In this document: positions 19,707 through 37,456 of the stretch, piece after piece
Position numbering within the stretch: the first letter of the stretch is position 1
Layout: every line of letters starts with the position of its first letter
Assembly: GCF_013618475.1 (NCBI RefSeq)
Contig: NZ_JABJVN010000013.1
Location: forward strand, 1-58,583
Source of the DNA: Saccharibacillus deserti
Lineage (GTDB): Bacteria; Bacillota; Bacilli; Paenibacillales; Paenibacillaceae
DNA length: 58,583 nt
Direction of reading: 5' to 3'
The notes under the pieces: model-generated
What the model saw: only the letters and a program-made list of their open reading frames with translations
The model's database searches: none
Told to the model about the DNA's origin: nothing
Made by a program: the position numbers and the translations under genes

Positions 19707-20372
19707 TTAGTTGCCTCCTTCCTGAGCAGCTTGTTTCTTAGCTGGCGGAAGAATCTCTCCACGATAGATCCATACTTTAACGCCGATACGACCATAAGTC
19801 GTGTGCGCTTCAGCTGTACCGTAATCGATGTCGGCACGCAGGGTATGAAGTGGAACAGTTCCTTCGCTGTAGCCTTCCGAACGAGCGATTTCCGCGCCGC
19901 CGAGACGTCCGCTAACCGCAGTTTTGATTCCTTTAGCGCCCGAACGCATTGTACGTTGCATCGATTGTTTCAAAGCACGGCGGAACGATACGCGACGTTC
20001 CAGCTGTTGTGCGATGCTTTCTGCAACCAGAATAGCGTCGAGTTCTTGGTTCTTGATTTCCGCAATGTTGATGTGTACTTTTTTGCCGTTCGAGATCTTA
20101 GTGATCTCTCCGCGCAGTACTTCAACTTCTGCGCCGCCACGTCCGATTACCATACCCGGTTTAGCAGTGTGGATCGTCACGTTTACGCGGTTAGCCGCTC
20201 TTTCGATCTCGATCTTGGAGACAGCGGATTCTTTAAGTTTAGCTTTCAGGTATTCGCGAATTCTCACGTCTTCCATCAGCAGTGTGCCGAAGTCTTTACC
20301 GGCGTACCATTTGGATTCCCAGTCACGGATGATCCCTACGCGGAGTCCGACCGGATTTACTTTTTGTCCCAC
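19707..20372 (-). CDS. rpsC: 30S ribosomal protein S3
   Basis: A 221-aa head protein lining the mRNA entry tunnel. [18 protein letters not shown] at the start; the KH domain GxxG is in [12 protein letters not shown] (about 74-85); the C-terminal domain has [20 protein letters not shown] at 20370-20372 with AAGGAGGGAC; 12 bp after rplV. Confidence 0.98.
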   Translation of the reverse strand: MGQKVNPVGLRVGIIRDWESKWYAGKDFGTLLMEDVRIREYLKAKLKESAVSKIEIERAANRVNVTIHTAKPGMVIGRGGAEVEVLRGEITKISNGKKVHINIAEIKNQELDAILVAESIAQQLERRVSFRRALKQSMQRTMRSGAKGIKTAVSGRLGGAEIARSEGYSEGTVPLHTLRADIDYGTAEAHTTYGRIGVKVWIYRGEILPPAKKQAAQEGGN

Positions 20373-20384
20373 AGTTGTCCCTCC

Positions 20385-20717
20385 TTACTTTTCGGATACA
20401 GCCAAAGTGATATGGCTGGTGCGTTTATTGATCCGGCTTGCGCGTCCCATTGCCCGAGGGCGGAAACGTTTCAGAGTCGGTCCTTGGTTGACGTAAACTT
20501 GCGAGATAACCAATTTGCTGACGTCCAGCGAATGATTATGTTCTGCGTTGGCAATCGCCGAGTTCAGCAGCTTCTCCATGAGCGGGGATGCCGCTTTCGG
20601 AGTGTGGCGCAGAATTGCGATAGCTTCACCCACGTGTTTGCCGCGAATCAGGTCAGCGACCAGTTGCGCTTTACGTGGAGAAATGCGGGAATATTTCAAA
20701 TGCGCTTGTGCTTCCAT
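20385..20717 (-). CDS. rplV: 50S ribosomal protein L22
   Basis: A 110-aa protein whose beta hairpin lines the exit tunnel. ARTOL-like sequence [20 protein letters not shown] begins the protein and [20 protein letters not shown] forms the tunnel loop; no deletion of the loop (the usual macrolide-resistance change) is seen. ATG at 20715-20717; 39 bp after rpsS. Confidence 0.97.
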   Translation of the reverse strand: MEAQAHLKYSRISPRKAQLVADLIRGKHVGEAIAILRHTPKAASPLMEKLLNSAIANAEHNHSLDVSKLVISQVYVNQGPTLKRFRPRAMGRASRINKRTSHITLAVSEK

Positions 20718-20756
20718 GCTATCATAACCTCCCTTCGGACTTTAATGATGTCCGTT

Positions 20757-21035
20757 TTAGCGTCTTGTTTTCTTGTCGTCGTCGGTGTGGCCTTTGTAAG
20801 TGCGCGTCGGCGCGAACTCACCCAGTTTGTGTCCGACCATGTCTTCCGTCACGTATACCGGCACGTGCTTGCGTCCGTCATAAACGGCGAAAGTGTGTCC
20901 GATGAATTGTGGGAAGATCGTAGAGCGTCGGGACCAAGTTTTGATAACGGCCTTTTTGCTGGCTTCGTTCAGTACTTCTACCTTTTTGAGCAGGTATCCG
21001 TCAATGAAAGGGCCTTTTTTGAGACTGCGTGTCAT
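20757..21035 (-). CDS. rpsS: 30S ribosomal protein S19
   Basis: A 92-aa head protein forming a complex with S13 ([56 protein letters not shown]). ATG at 21033-21035 with GGGAGG upstream; 70 bp after rplB. Confidence 0.97.
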   Translation of the reverse strand: MTRSLKKGPFIDGYLLKKVEVLNEASKKAVIKTWSRRSTIFPQFIGHTFAVYDGRKHVPVYVTEDMVGHKLGEFAPTRTYKGHTDDDKKTRR

Positions 21036-21105
21036 CGATTGTAGTCCTCCCTTCAGCTGGCTTGTTCCATAATCCTAGCCGGCGAAGCAATGCGGGATAA
21101 GCGCA

Positions 21106-21936
21106 TTACTTCGTGCGGCGACGGATGATGTATTGATCCGAAGATTTGTTTTTCTTGCGTGTTTTGTAACCAAGCGTCGGTTTGCCCCATGGCGACAGCG
21201 GGGATTTCCGTCCGATTGGAGCGCGACCTTCACCACCACCGTGTGGGTGATCGTTAGGGTTCATGACTACGCCGCGGACTTGAGGGCGGTTGCCCAACCA
21301 GCGGTTACGTCCTGCTTTACCGATCTTCACGAGCTCGTGATCCTGGTTGCCTACCGAACCGATTGTAGCGCGGCAAACTTTCAGAACGCGACGAACTTCG
21401 CCCGAAGACAGGCGGATCGATACGTAACGCTCTTCTTTACCCAGCAGCTGAGCTTCTGTGCCGGCTGCGCGGACCATTTGGCCGCCTTTGCCAGGTTTAA
21501 GCTCGATGTTGTGGATAACTGTACCTACCGGAATGTTTTCCAGTGGGAGTGCGTTACCGATCTTGATGTCGGCTTCAGGGCCGGAGTAGATCGTATCGCC
21601 GACTTTCAGACCTTTAGGCGCGATGATGTAGCGTTTCTCGCCGTCCGCATAGTTGATCAGTGCGATGTTCGAAGTCCGGTTTGGATCGTACTCGATTGTA
21701 GCAACGTGACCAGGAATTCCGTCCTTGGTACGTTTGAAGTCGATGATCCGGTATTTACGTTTGTGTCCGCCGCCGTGATGGCGAACCGTAATTTTACCTT
21801 GGTTGTTGCGACCCGCTTTTTTGAAGAGCGGCGCGAGCAACGATTTCTCCGGCTGATTCGTTGTCAATTCTTCGAAAGTCGATACGCTCATCGCGCGTCG
21901 AGCCGGGGATGTAGGTTTGTACTTTTTGATTGGCAC
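21106..21936 (-). CDS. rplB: 50S ribosomal protein L2
   Basis: A 276-aa protein close to the peptidyl transferase centre. The conserved [20 protein letters not shown], with the functional His of the HPHGGG motif (about 229), is intact. The start is a GTG at 21934-21936 with GGAGGG 8 nt upstream, giving [14 protein letters not shown]. Normal length; 14 bp after rplW. Confidence 0.98.
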   Translation of the reverse strand: MPIKKYKPTSPARRAMSVSTFEELTTNQPEKSLLAPLFKKAGRNNQGKITVRHHGGGHKRKYRIIDFKRTKDGIPGHVATIEYDPNRTSNIALINYADGEKRYIIAPKGLKVGDTIYSGPEADIKIGNALPLENIPVGTVIHNIELKPGKGGQMVRAAGTEAQLLGKEERYVSIRLSSGEVRRVLKVCRATIGSVGNQDHELVKIGKAGRNRWLGNRPQVRGVVMNPNDHPHGGGEGRAPIGRKSPLSPWGKPTLGYKTRKKNKSSDQYIIRRRTK

Positions 21937-21950
21937 GTTAGTTTCCCTCC

Positions 21951-22244
21951 TTACTCTGCAGATTCAAAGAATTCGAGCGATTTGCTGTCAGGAGTCAGCG
22001 TTACGATCGCTTTTTTCCATTCGCTCGTATAACCGGAGTGACGGCCGTAGCGTTTCGGCTTAGCCGGAACACGCAGAACGTTGACTTTCGACACTTTCAC
22101 GCCGAAGATCGATTCTACCGCTTTTTTCACTTCCGTTTTGTTTGCGTTCATTTGAACTTCAAACACATATTTAGACTGGCTCATTGCTTCAGCCGTACGT
22201 TCCGTGATGATCGGACGTTTGATAAGGTCGCGAGGATCTTTCAT
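21951..22244 (-). CDS. rplW: 50S ribosomal protein L23
   Basis: A 97-aa tunnel-exit protein that docks trigger factor and SRP ([36 protein letters not shown]). The ATG at 22242-22244 overlaps the rplD TAA by one base (TAATG), indicating translational coupling. Confidence 0.97.
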   Translation of the reverse strand: MKDPRDLIKRPIITERTAEAMSQSKYVFEVQMNANKTEVKKAVESIFGVKVSKVNVLRVPAKPKRYGRHSGYTSEWKKAIVTLTPDSKSLEFFESAE

Positions 22245-22867
22245 TATGCGAATACCTCCTCTACCTTTTGAACTGCGTCCTTAGTGATGATAAGTTTATC
22301 ATGCACAAGAACGTCAAGAACATTGATGCCATCAGCCTGGACGAATTTCACGCCCGGGATGTTACGTGCGGACAAAGCTACATTGTTGTCGTATTCCGGA
22401 GCCACTACGAGGGCTTTACGGTCTACGTTCAATTTGCTCAGGATTCCCGCGAATTCTTTTGTCTTCGGCGAACTCAGGTTCAGTGTATCCAGAACGATGA
22501 TTTCGTTCGCGATCACTTTCGAAGACAGTGCCGATTTGATCGCCAGACGACGAACTTTTTTAGGCAGTTTGTAGGAGTAGCTGCGCGGAGTCGGTCCGAA
22601 GACGATACCGCCGCCTCTCCACTGTGGAGAACGGATAGAGCCTTGACGAGCGCGTCCTGTACCTTTTTGTTTCCAAGGTTTACGACCGCCGCCACGAACT
22701 TCCGAACGTCCTTTGACTTTGTGCGTACCGGAGCGCAGCGATGCTTGCTGCATCACAACCGCTTGGTGAAGCACGTGTCCGTTAGGGTTAATACCGAATA
22801 CCGAATCGCTCAGTTCGATCTCGCCGACCTGGCTGCCTTCGATATTGTAGACTGCTACTTTAGGCAT
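22244..22867 (-). CDS. rplD: 50S ribosomal protein L4
   Basis: A 207-aa protein whose loop lines the exit tunnel. The loop [20 protein letters not shown] is complete, without the substitutions or insertions linked to macrolide resistance that I would recognise. ATG at 22865-22867 behind AAAGGAGGAAC; 30 bp after rplC. In enterobacteria L4 regulates the S10 operon; no equivalent leader is recognised here. Confidence 0.97.
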   Translation of the reverse strand: MPKVAVYNIEGSQVGEIELSDSVFGINPNGHVLHQAVVMQQASLRSGTHKVKGRSEVRGGGRKPWKQKGTGRARQGSIRSPQWRGGGIVFGPTPRSYSYKLPKKVRRLAIKSALSSKVIANEIIVLDTLNLSSPKTKEFAGILSKLNVDRKALVVAPEYDNNVALSARNIPGVKFVQADGINVLDVLVHDKLIITKDAVQKVEEVFA

Positions 22868-22897
22868 TTCATGTTCCTCCTTTCTTCTAAAGGTTTA

Positions 22898-23521
22898 TTA
22901 TTTCTTGATCGATGCACGAACTTTTACGAAGCCGTTTTTAGGACCCGGAATGGAGCCTTTAACCAGCAGTACGTTGCGTTCCGTATCGACTCTTACGATT
23001 TCGAGGTTTTGAACAGTGATCGAGTCATGGCCCATGTGTCCTGGCAGGCGTTTGCCTTTCGGTACACGGTTAGCCTGGATGGAACCCATCGAACCCGGTC
23101 TGCGGTGGTAACGCGAGCCGTGCGCCATTGGTCCGCGGCTTTGTCCCCAACGTTTGATAACGCCGGCAAAACCTTTACCTTTGGATACGCCGCTTACGTC
23201 AACGAATTGCCCTTCGGCAAACACGTCCGCTTTAAGCACTTGTCCAACCTCGTAACTTCCGAGGTCAACACCGCGAAGTTCGCGAATGTAGCGCTTAGGT
23301 GCAGTATCAGCCTTTTTGGCGTGGCCTGCCTCCGGTTTGTTGGAACGGCTAGCTTTCTTGTCCGCGAAACCGATTTGTACCGCTTCATAACCGTCATTTT
23401 CCAGGTCTTTCTTCTGCAGAACCACACATGGGCCTGCTTCGATAACCGTTACCGGAACGACGTTACCTTCAGCGGTGAACACTTGGGTCATACCCAGTTT
23501 TTTCCCTAAGATACCAGTCAT
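22898..23521 (-). CDS. rplC: 50S ribosomal protein L3
   Basis: A 207-aa protein reaching the peptidyl transferase centre ([55 protein letters not shown]). The ATG at 23519-23521 is chosen: AGAGGTG lies 7 nt upstream; an ATG six codons earlier precedes that site. 39 bp after rpsJ. Confidence 0.97.
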   Translation of the reverse strand: MTGILGKKLGMTQVFTAEGNVVPVTVIEAGPCVVLQKKDLENDGYEAVQIGFADKKASRSNKPEAGHAKKADTAPKRYIRELRGVDLGSYEVGQVLKADVFAEGQFVDVSGVSKGKGFAGVIKRWGQSRGPMAHGSRYHRRPGSMGSIQANRVPKGKRLPGHMGHDSITVQNLEIVRVDTERNVLLVKGSIPGPKNGFVKVRASIKK

Positions 23522-23560
23522 GTTGACACCTCTTTTCATTTATGTCCTTATTCAGGAGTC

Positions 23561-24004
<444 letters not shown>

Positions 24005-24009
24005 TCATT

Positions 24010-24038
24010 ATTATATAAAAGAAGTCGCGACAATGCAA
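24010..24038 (-). promoter_or_regulatory. Promoter of the S10-spc-alpha superoperon
   Basis: Minus strand: -35 TTGCAT (24033-24038), 17-nt spacer, perfect -10 TATAAT (24010-24015). It lies between the tuf terminator and rpsJ, giving a leader of about 130 nt. No promoter of similar quality was noticed within the 15 kb that follow. Confidence 0.88.
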
Positions 24039-24055
24039 TACTTTTTTAAAATTAC

Positions 24056-24107
24056 ACAAAAATAAAGCGGAGCGATTATCCCGACACCGGGATAATCGCC
24101 CCGCTTT
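24056..24107 (-). terminator. Intrinsic terminator after tuf
   Basis: Long stem: AAAGCGG (24064-24070) and GCGATTATCCC pair with GGGATAATCGC and CCGCTTT (ending 24107); minus-strand tail TTTATTTTTG. It ends the str operon just ahead of the S10 promoter. Confidence 0.88.
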
Positions 24108-24178
24108 CGCGCTTTCGTTTACAGTACAATGTTGCTCGTTCCAGTACACTGTTGCTTTATAAACGGTTTTTCACCGTA

Positions 24179-25369
24179 TTATTTTTGGATTGTTGCTACG
24201 GCACCGGCGCCTACTGTACGGCCGCCTTCACGAATGGAGAACTTAGTTCCTTCTTCGATAGCGATCGGAGCGATCAGGGAAACCGTAACTGTGATGTTGT
24301 CGCCCGGCATTACCATTTCCGTACCTTCTGGCAGGTTGATGATGCCCGTTACGTCAGTTGTACGGAAGTAGAACTGAGGACGGTATCCTGTGAAGAAAGG
24401 CTTGTGACGGCCACCTTCTTCTTTAGTCAGAACGTAGATTTGAGCTGTGAACTCAGTGTGCGGTTTAACCGAACCTGGTTTCGACAGAACTTGTCCACGC
24501 TCGATTTGCTGACGGTCTACACCGCGCAGCAGGGCGCCAATGTTGTCGCCGGCTTGAGCGGAATCCATCAGTTTACGGAACATTTCTACGCCCGTAACAA
24601 CCGATTTTTTGGATTCTTCAGCAATACCAACGATTTCGATTTCGTCGCCGATCTTAACTGTACCGCGTTCGATACGGCCTGTTGCTACCGTACCACGGCC
24701 AGTGATCGAGAACACGTCCTCGACTGGCATCAGGAAAGGCTTCTCAGTGTCGCGCTCTGGAGTCGGGATGTACTCGTCGATGATGTTGAACATTTCAACG
24801 ATCTTCTGAGCCCATTCGCCATCAGGGTTTTGCAGCGCTTCACGAGCGGAACCTTGGATGATTGGAGTGTCGTCGCCTGGGAAGTCATATTCGCTCAACA
24901 GGTCACGTACTTCCATTTCAACCAGTTCCAACAGCTCTTCGTCTTCAACCATGTCGCATTTGTTCAGGAATACGACGATGTAAGGAACGCCTACTTGACG
25001 GGAGAGAAGGATGTGTTCGCGAGTTTGCGGCATAGGGCCGTCAGCTGCGGATACAACCAGGATCGCTCCGTCCATTTGGGCAGCGCCGGTGATCATGTTT
25101 TTAACATAGTCGGCGTGTCCTGGGCAGTCTACGTGTGCGTAGTGACGAGCTGGAGTTTCGTATTCAACGTGAGCCGTCGAGATCGTGATACCACGTTCTC
25201 TTTCTTCCGGAGCCTTGTCAATTTGGTCGAAGGCTACAGCGGCACCGCCGTAGGTTTTGGACAGTACAGTCGTGATTGCGGCAGTCAGAGTCGTTTTACC
25301 ATGGTCGACGTGACCGATAGTACCGATATTGACGTGCGGCTTATTACGTTCAAATTTAGCTTTTGCCAT
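24179..25369 (-). CDS. tuf: Elongation factor Tu
   Basis: A 396-aa GTPase delivering aminoacyl-tRNA to the ribosome. G motifs: GHVDHGKT (about 19-26), DCPGHADYV (about 81-89), NKCD (about 136-139). Domains 2 and 3 are complete and end normally. ATG at 25367-25369 with AAGGAGGAAC upstream. Last gene of the str operon, 101 bp after fusA, followed by a terminator; only one tuf copy is in the window. Confidence 0.98.
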   Translation of the reverse strand: MAKAKFERNKPHVNIGTIGHVDHGKTTLTAAITTVLSKTYGGAAVAFDQIDKAPEERERGITISTAHVEYETPARHYAHVDCPGHADYVKNMITGAAQMDGAILVVSAADGPMPQTREHILLSRQVGVPYIVVFLNKCDMVEDEELLELVEMEVRDLLSEYDFPGDDTPIIQGSAREALQNPDGEWAQKIVEMFNIIDEYIPTPERDTEKPFLMPVEDVFSITGRGTVATGRIERGTVKIGDEIEIVGIAEESKKSVVTGVEMFRKLMDSAQAGDNIGALLRGVDRQQIERGQVLSKPGSVKPHTEFTAQIYVLTKEEGGRHKPFFTGYRPQFYFRTTDVTGIINLPEGTEMVMPGDNITVTVSLIAPIAIEEGTKFSIREGGRTVGAGAVATIQK

Positions 25370-25470
25370 TTGAAACAGTTCCTCCTTAATGTAGAAAGAT
25401 TATTTGGGTTAAACTGAATCCGGAAGACGAATTCCCGAAAGAGTCCGTCGACCGGCGGTGAAAACGAGGA

Positions 25471-27549
25471 TTACTCCCCTGCTTTGTTCTTCGATACGAT
25501 TTCTTCGGCGATTGTCTTAGGCACTTCTTCATAATGAGAAAGTTCCATCGAGAACACGCCGCGTCCTTGCGTACCGGAGCGCAGAGTCGTCGAGTAACCG
25601 AACATTTCGGAGAGAGGCACCTTCGCACGGATGATTTGAGCGCCACTGCGGGAATCCATACCTTCGATACGGCCGCGGCGGGAACTCAGCATACCCATAA
25701 CGTCGCCCATGTACTCCTCGGGAACCGTTACTTCGACTTTCATGATTGGCTCAAGCAGGACAGGGTTACACTTTTCCTTCGCTGCTTTGAGTGCCATCGA
25801 ACCGGCAATTTTGAACGCCATTTCGTTGGAATCGACATCGTGATAAGAGCCGTCGACGATTGTCGCTTTAACGTCTACCAGCGGGAAGCCCGCGATAACG
25901 CCGCTCTTCATCTGTTCTTCGATACCGGCAAGTGCTGGCTGTACGTATTCACGAGGAACCGAACCGCCGACTACCTTGCTTTCGAATTGGCTGCCTGTAC
26001 CCGGTTCCAGCGGCTCGAATTCAACCCATACGTGACCGTATTGACCACGGCCGCCGGATTGACGAACGAACTTGCCTTCTACGCGGGCTGCTTGACGGAA
26101 AGTTTCGCGGTAAGCAACCTGTGGTTTACCCACGTTGGTTTCTACCTTAAATTCCCGACGCATCCGGTCGATAATGATATCAAGGTGGAGTTCACCCATA
26201 CCTGCCAGAATCGTCTGGCCGGTTTCTTCGTCCGTGTGGGCACGAAGGGTCGGATCTTCTTCTGTCAATTTACCAAGAGCGACGCCCAATTTATCTTGGT
26301 CGGCTTTGGTTTTCGGTTCCACGGCGATCTCGATAACGGGATCCGGGAAGTTCATCGACTCGAGAATGACCGGGTTCTTCTCATCACACAGTGTATCACC
26401 TGTACCCGTATCTTTCAAACCAACGGCTGCAGCGATGTCACCGGAGTATACAACGCTGATTTCTTGACGGCTGTTGGCATGCATTTGCAGGATACGACCG
26501 ATCCGCTCACGTTTGCCTTTCGATGCATTCAGTACATACGAACCGGATTGAAGCGTACCGGAGTATACACGGAAGAACGTCAGTTTACCCACGTAAGGGT
26601 CTGTCATGATCTTGAAAGCAAGCGCGGAGAACGGCTCTTCATCCGAAGAATGACGAATCGCTTCCGTACCGTCTTCAAGCGTACCTTGAATCGCAGGTAC
26701 ATCGATTGGAGCTGGAAGATAGTCAACAACAGCGTCCAGCATAAGCTGAATACCTTTGTTTTTGTAAGAAGATCCGCAGATAACCGGGAAAATCTTAACA
26801 TCGACAACGCCTTTACGCAGAGCGGCTTTGATCTCGTCAACCGAGATTTCTTCGCCTTCCAGGTATTTCATTGTCAAATCTTCGTCCAGTTCCGAAACTT
26901 TCTCAATCAGGATCGCGCGAAGTTCTTCGACTTGAGCCAGATATTCTTCCGGAATGTCGACAACGTCGATGTTCTGACCGAGATCGTCTTTGTACATGTG
27001 AGCTTTTTGCTCGACGAGGTCAATGATACCCGTGAAGTCGTTTTCCGCACCGATTGGCAGCTGGATCGCTACCGCGTTGGCTTGGAGACGCTCACCCATA
27101 TCTTTGACAACGTTCAGGAAGTCCGCACCGATAATGTCCATTTTGTTGACGTACGCGATCCGAGGAACGCCGTAACGGTCAGCCTGTCTCCATACGGTTT
27201 CCGACTGAGGCTCGACACCTTCTTTGGCACTGAATACGCCTACTGCCCCGTCCAATACACGAAGGGAACGTTCGACTTCAACCGTGAAGTCGACGTGTCC
27301 CGGGGTATCAATGATATTGACGCGGTAACCGTGCCATTGAGCGGTCGTAGCGGCGGAAGTAATCGTGATTCCGCGCTCCTGCTCCTGTTCCATCCAGTCC
27401 ATCGTCGCTGCGCCATCGTGTACTTCACCGATTTTGTGCGTGATGCCCGTGTAGAACAGAATCCGTTCCGTAGTCGTCGTTTTACCAGCGTCAATATGCG
27501 CCATGATCCCGATGTTACGTGTATTTTTCAAGGAGAACTCTCTTGCCAT
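25471..27549 (-). CDS. fusA: Elongation factor G
   Basis: A 692-aa translocase GTPase. P-loop AHIDAGKTT (about 17-25), switch [10 protein letters not shown] (about 82-89), NKMD (about 136-139); domains II to V follow, ending in [17 protein letters not shown] at 27547-27549 with GGGAG upstream; 48 bp after rpsG. Full length, no sign of a second fusA here. Confidence 0.98.
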   Translation of the reverse strand: MAREFSLKNTRNIGIMAHIDAGKTTTTERILFYTGITHKIGEVHDGAATMDWMEQEQERGITITSAATTAQWHGYRVNIIDTPGHVDFTVEVERSLRVLDGAVGVFSAKEGVEPQSETVWRQADRYGVPRIAYVNKMDIIGADFLNVVKDMGERLQANAVAIQLPIGAENDFTGIIDLVEQKAHMYKDDLGQNIDVVDIPEEYLAQVEELRAILIEKVSELDEDLTMKYLEGEEISVDEIKAALRKGVVDVKIFPVICGSSYKNKGIQLMLDAVVDYLPAPIDVPAIQGTLEDGTEAIRHSSDEEPFSALAFKIMTDPYVGKLTFFRVYSGTLQSGSYVLNASKGKRERIGRILQMHANSRQEISVVYSGDIAAAVGLKDTGTGDTLCDEKNPVILESMNFPDPVIEIAVEPKTKADQDKLGVALGKLTEEDPTLRAHTDEETGQTILAGMGELHLDIIIDRMRREFKVETNVGKPQVAYRETFRQAARVEGKFVRQSGGRGQYGHVWVEFEPLEPGTGSQFESKVVGGSVPREYVQPALAGIEEQMKSGVIAGFPLVDVKATIVDGSYHDVDSNEMAFKIAGSMALKAAKEKCNPVLLEPIMKVEVTVPEEYMGDVMGMLSSRRGRIEGMDSRSGAQIIRAKVPLSEMFGYSTTLRSGTQGRGVFSMELSHYEEVPKTIAEEIVSKNKAGE

Positions 27550-27597
27550 GAATGGGATTCTCCCTTCAAAATCAGTTTTGGTTGCTAAGCCGAAATC

Positions 27598-28068
27598 CTA
27601 CCAGCGGTAGTGAGCAAACGCTTTGTTCGCTTCAGCCATTTTGTGCGTGTCTTCGCGTTTCTTCACGGATGCGCCTGTGTTGTTCGATGCATCGATGATT
27701 TCAGCCGCCAAACGCTCTTCCATCGTCTTCTCGCCGCGGTTGCGGGAGTAGTTGACGAGCCAACGGAGACCGAGAGCCGTCCGTCTTTCTGGCTTGACTT
27801 CGATCGGCACTTGATAGTTGGCGCCGCCTACACGACGGGCTTTAACTTCGAGAACCGGCATGATGTTCTTGATTGCAGCTTCAAAGACTTCCATCGGGTC
27901 GTTGCCCGTACGTTCTTGAATCAATTTGAACGAGTTATAAAGGATGTTTTGAGCTACACCGCGTTTACCGTCGATCATAATGCGGTTGATCAAACGAGTA
28001 ACCAGTTTGCTGTTGTACACCGGATCCGGCAGTACGTCTCTTTTGGTAACTGGACCTTTGCGTGGCAT
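27598..28068 (-). CDS. rpsG: 30S ribosomal protein S7
   Basis: A 156-aa primary 16S rRNA-binding protein of the head ([38 protein letters not shown]; ending AFAHYRW). ATG at 28066-28068 behind AAAGGGGG; 46 bp after rpsL. Confidence 0.97.
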   Translation of the reverse strand: MPRKGPVTKRDVLPDPVYNSKLVTRLINRIMIDGKRGVAQNILYNSFKLIQERTGNDPMEVFEAAIKNIMPVLEVKARRVGGANYQVPIEVKPERRTALGLRWLVNYSRNRGEKTMEERLAAEIIDASNNTGASVKKREDTHKMAEANKAFAHYRW

Positions 28069-28114
28069 GGATATCCCCCTTTCTCCGATAGTTGAACGCC
28101 CTCAGGCGCTCAAA

Positions 28115-28537
28115 TTAGTTTTTCTTTTCTTTTGGACGCTTAGCGCCGTATTTCGAACGGGCTTGCATACGTCCGTTTACGCCTGCAGTATCAAGAGCAC
28201 CGCGAACGATATGGTAACGTACACCCGCCAAGTCCTTTACGCGACCTCCGCGAACCAGCACGACGCTGTGTTCTTGCAGGTTGTGTCCGATACCCGGAAT
28301 GTAAGCAGTCACCTCGATACGGTTCGTCAAACGAACACGGGCATACTTACGAAGCGCGGAGTTTGGTTTACGTGGAGTCATCGTACCTACACGAGTGCAG
28401 ACACCGCGTTTTTGCGGGGCGCTCAGGTTCGTTTCTTCACGTTTGAGTGCGTTGAAACCCTTTTGCAGAGCTGGGGATTTCGACTTCACGACTTTCGCTT
28501 GACGTCCTTTACGGACGAGTTGGTTAATAGTTGGCAT
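28115..28537 (-). CDS. rpsL: 30S ribosomal protein S12
   Basis: A 140-aa decoding-centre protein. The streptomycin-sensitivity Lys is retained ([12 protein letters not shown]57). At the second hot loop the sequence reads [10 protein letters not shown]: Ala104 stands where E. coli S12 has Pro90/91. Start assigned by homology to the ATG at 28535-28537 (MPTINQL); an in-frame ATG at 28541-28543 lies closer to the AAGGGGG site and is an alternative. Second gene of the str operon with a 160-nt leader. Confidence 0.96.
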   Translation of the reverse strand: MPTINQLVRKGRQAKVVKSKSPALQKGFNALKREETNLSAPQKRGVCTRVGTMTPRKPNSALRKYARVRLTNRIEVTAYIPGIGHNLQEHSVVLVRGGRVKDLAGVRYHIVRGALDTAGVNGRMQARSKYGAKRPKEKKN

Positions 28538-28697
28538 TGTCATTGCCACCCCCTTCCTATATTGGTAAACATCCTTGTTACAAACCGGTTTTCCAAGTCC
28601 ACAGACCCAGGCGGTTCATAAAAGAACAAATGAAAGTTCTTGTCTCGACCGCTTGACGCTCCCGAAACAAAAACGTTCTTACATCGTTATGGCTTTC
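28538..28697 (-). other. rplGB-rpsL intergenic leader with repeated arms
   Basis: On the minus strand AAGAAC occurs twice (complement of 28675-28680 and 28636-28641) before GTTCTT (complement of 28622-28627), so the second copy can form a hairpin with an 8-nt loop and the first could compete. No T-run follows. No gene is seen. Confidence 0.35.
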
Positions 28698-28946
28698 TCA
28701 CTTCAGAACCGCAACCATCGCCGCCCCGACTTCAATCCCGCAAGCTTTGCCGAGCTCTCGCATCGTTTCCACTTCGGTAATTTTCACGCCGGTCTTGCTG
28801 CACAACGATGTGATCTTTGCGATCATCCGCTGCTCTGCGTCCATGGCTACATAAACTTCGGAAGCTTCTCCAAGTTCGACCGCTCGCACAGTCTGCTTGG
28901 TACCGATTCTAACATGAGCATCCTGGAGTCCTTTATCATTAGACAT
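28698..28946 (-). CDS. rplGB: Ribosomal L7Ae-like K-turn-binding protein
   Basis: An 82-aa member of the L7Ae/L30e family (YbxF in B. subtilis), which binds RNA kink-turns; the cellular role is not fully settled. Fold markers are VELGEASEVYVAMDAEQRMI and the ELGKACGIEVGAAMVAV end. ATG at 28944-28946 with GGAGG upstream. It is the first gene of the str operon, between rpoC and rpsL, the usual place. Confidence 0.93.
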   Translation of the reverse strand: MSNDKGLQDAHVRIGTKQTVRAVELGEASEVYVAMDAEQRMIAKITSLCSKTGVKITEVETMRELGKACGIEVGAAMVAVLK

Positions 28947-29000
28947 TCGGCATATCCTCCAAAAGACAGGATCAGTACTACCCGCTCACGCACCTTTGCT

Positions 29001-29030
29001 ATATTAGCATTTGGCGGAGCTTTATGTCAA
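29001..29030 (-). promoter_or_regulatory. str operon promoter (rplGB-rpsL-rpsG-fusA-tuf)
   Basis: Minus strand: consensus -35 TTGACA (29025-29030), 18-nt spacer ending in an extended TGC, -10 TAATAT (29001-29006). It lies between the rpoC stop and rplGB. Confidence 0.85.
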
Positions 29031-29050
29031 GCAAAGAATTTCGGGACTTG

Positions 29051-29070
29051 AGGGAAGATCACTCTTCCCT
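29051..29070 (-). terminator. Hairpin after rpoC
   Basis: Perfect 8-bp stem AGGGAAGA/TCTTCCCT with a 4-nt loop, 26 bp past the rpoC stop. No T-run follows, so termination may be weak or factor-dependent. Confidence 0.45.
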
Positions 29071-29095
29071 TCCGCCCCGATTCTCTCCTCCAATG

Positions 29096-32710
<3,615 letters not shown>

Positions 32711-32750
32711 GGAGCAACCCTCCCTATATGCGGTTCCTGATTTTTAAAAC

Positions 32751-36302
<3,552 letters not shown>

Positions 36303-36673
36303 CTATACTCACCCCTCAATGTCTACTCAACTTTAGGCACTTTTTGGATGAAAATGCCGAGTTTAAAAATTCCATTGCGGCCCACACTTTGAATCACGTA
36401 TAATGAACTCAAAACGGGCACGCCCCTTACATGCAGAAAAGCCCTTATCGAGTTTATTCGAAAAAAGAGCGTCGCATGGCCGGATCAAATGAATCAATGC
36501 TGGATACTGAAACGTCGCTGCGTGTCTTTCACGCTGTCTTCAGAAATGTCCATATACGCACCTCGGCACATCAAAATAGTAAGCCCCAAACAAAACCGCG
36601 CTTCCTTTGCTGTTTTGCGGAGCCTCTCAACGTTTTAATATGCTAAAGCCACGTAGGGCATTCTATACTGACA
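36303..36673 (-). other. Long 5' leader of rpoBC
   Basis: About 370 nt between the promoter and rpoB. It contains the 19-codon ORF at 36494-36553 and a few short hairpins (for example GCGTG/CACGC inside that ORF and GGGC/GCCC near 36417). No terminator with a proper T-run and no known ribosomal-protein leader was recognised. Confidence 0.5.
36494..36553 (-). CDS. Putative 19-aa leader peptide in the rpoB leader
   Basis: Minus-strand ATG at 36551-36553 preceded by GAGGTG with 5-nt spacing (36559-36564), TGA at 36494-36496. The predicted peptide is MDISEDSVKDTQRRFSIQH. It lies between the rpoBC promoter and rpoB, 191 bp before the rpoB start. The site and spacing are good, but so short an ORF can arise by chance; there is no family I recognise. 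Confidence 0.35.
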   Translation of the reverse strand: MDISEDSVKDTQRRFSIQH

Positions 36674-36680
36674 TTTTGTA

Positions 36681-36709
36681 ACTATAACACGGTGTTCCGG
36701 GCAGGTCAA
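36681..36709 (-). promoter_or_regulatory. rpoBC promoter
   Basis: Minus strand: -35 TTGACC (36704-36709), 17-nt spacer ending TGT (extended -10), -10 TATAGT (36681-36686). It starts just after the stop of the upstream methyltransferase gene. Confidence 0.85.
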
Positions 36710-36737
36710 TACCTTCTTCGTTTTTCCGCGAAAAATT

Positions 36738-37349
36738 TCAATTCCCCGCTCCGCTTCCTTTGGACGCTTTATAGATCCGGTACCCTTTGTCTTTCGTGAT
36801 TTCCTCTACCCGTTCGAACATCGTTTCCAGCTTGGCTTTTGCCGATGCGGCACCCTGCTTTTTTTGAATGACGATCCACAACGAACCGTTTGCTTTCAAA
36901 CAGGAAAAAGCCTGTTCGAACAGCCGGTGCACCGTTTCCTTGCCGGCTCGAATCGGAGGATTGCTGATGATGATATCGAAACGCTTTTCCGCCACTGCTT
37001 CCAGCAGATCGCTCTGCATCGCTTGGATCTGCAGCAGGCCGTTGGCCGCCGCATTCTCACGCGCAAGCTCTACGGCTCTCTCGTTGACATCCAGCATTAC
37101 GACACTTGAGGCTCCCATGATTCCGGCGGCAATTCCGATCGGTCCGTAACCACATCCCACGTCCAAAACGCCCGCGCCTGCCGGGAACTCCAGCGCTTCG
37201 ATCAGCACACGGCTTCCGTAGTCCAGGCCGTTTTTGGAAAACACTCCTGCGTCGGTAACGAGTCGAACTTTTCTGCCGCGCAGATCGACTTCGACCGTCT
37301 TGCGGTCATGTGCCGCAGAAGGACGGTTGGCGTAATAATGATCCGACAA
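36738..37349 (-). CDS. Class I SAM-dependent methyltransferase, RsmC/YbxB type
   Basis: A 203-aa protein with the SAM-binding motif VLDVGCGYGPIG (about 60-71) and the N6/N2-type catalytic motif NPPIRAG (about 128-134), as in RsmC/RlmG rRNA guanine methyltransferases. The B. subtilis counterpart is YbxB in the same place between rplL and rpoB; the exact substrate is uncertain. The start is a TTG at 37347-37349 with GGGGTGG 6 nt upstream, giving MSDHYYANRPS. Confidence 0.9.
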   Translation of the reverse strand: MSDHYYANRPSAAHDRKTVEVDLRGRKVRLVTDAGVFSKNGLDYGSRVLIEALEFPAGAGVLDVGCGYGPIGIAAGIMGASSVVMLDVNERAVELARENAAANGLLQIQAMQSDLLEAVAEKRFDIIISNPPIRAGKETVHRLFEQAFSCLKANGSLWIVIQKKQGAASAKAKLETMFERVEEITKDKGYRIYKASKGSGAGN

Positions 37350-37394
37350 CTGTTTCCACCCCTTTGCCGTTGGTCCGAGGCTTAAATACGAGAA

Positions 37395-37428
37395 CAGACC
37401 CCCGAAGCAGGATAACTTCGAGGGTCTG
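37395..37428 (-). terminator. Hairpin between rplL and the methyltransferase gene
   Basis: 13-bp arms CAGACCC..CGAAG / CTTCG..GGGTCTG with one mismatch. The minus-strand tail TTCTCGTATTT is only partly T-rich, so it may act as a partial terminator that lowers expression of downstream genes relative to L7/L12. Confidence 0.6.
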
Positions 37429-37456
37429 CCCTGTGTAATGCTAATTTGAAAAGAAA

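Noticed and set aside
36431..36646. 71-codon plus-strand frame in the rpoB leader
   Set aside because: No ribosome-binding site, opposite to the leader transcript, and no recognisable sequence.
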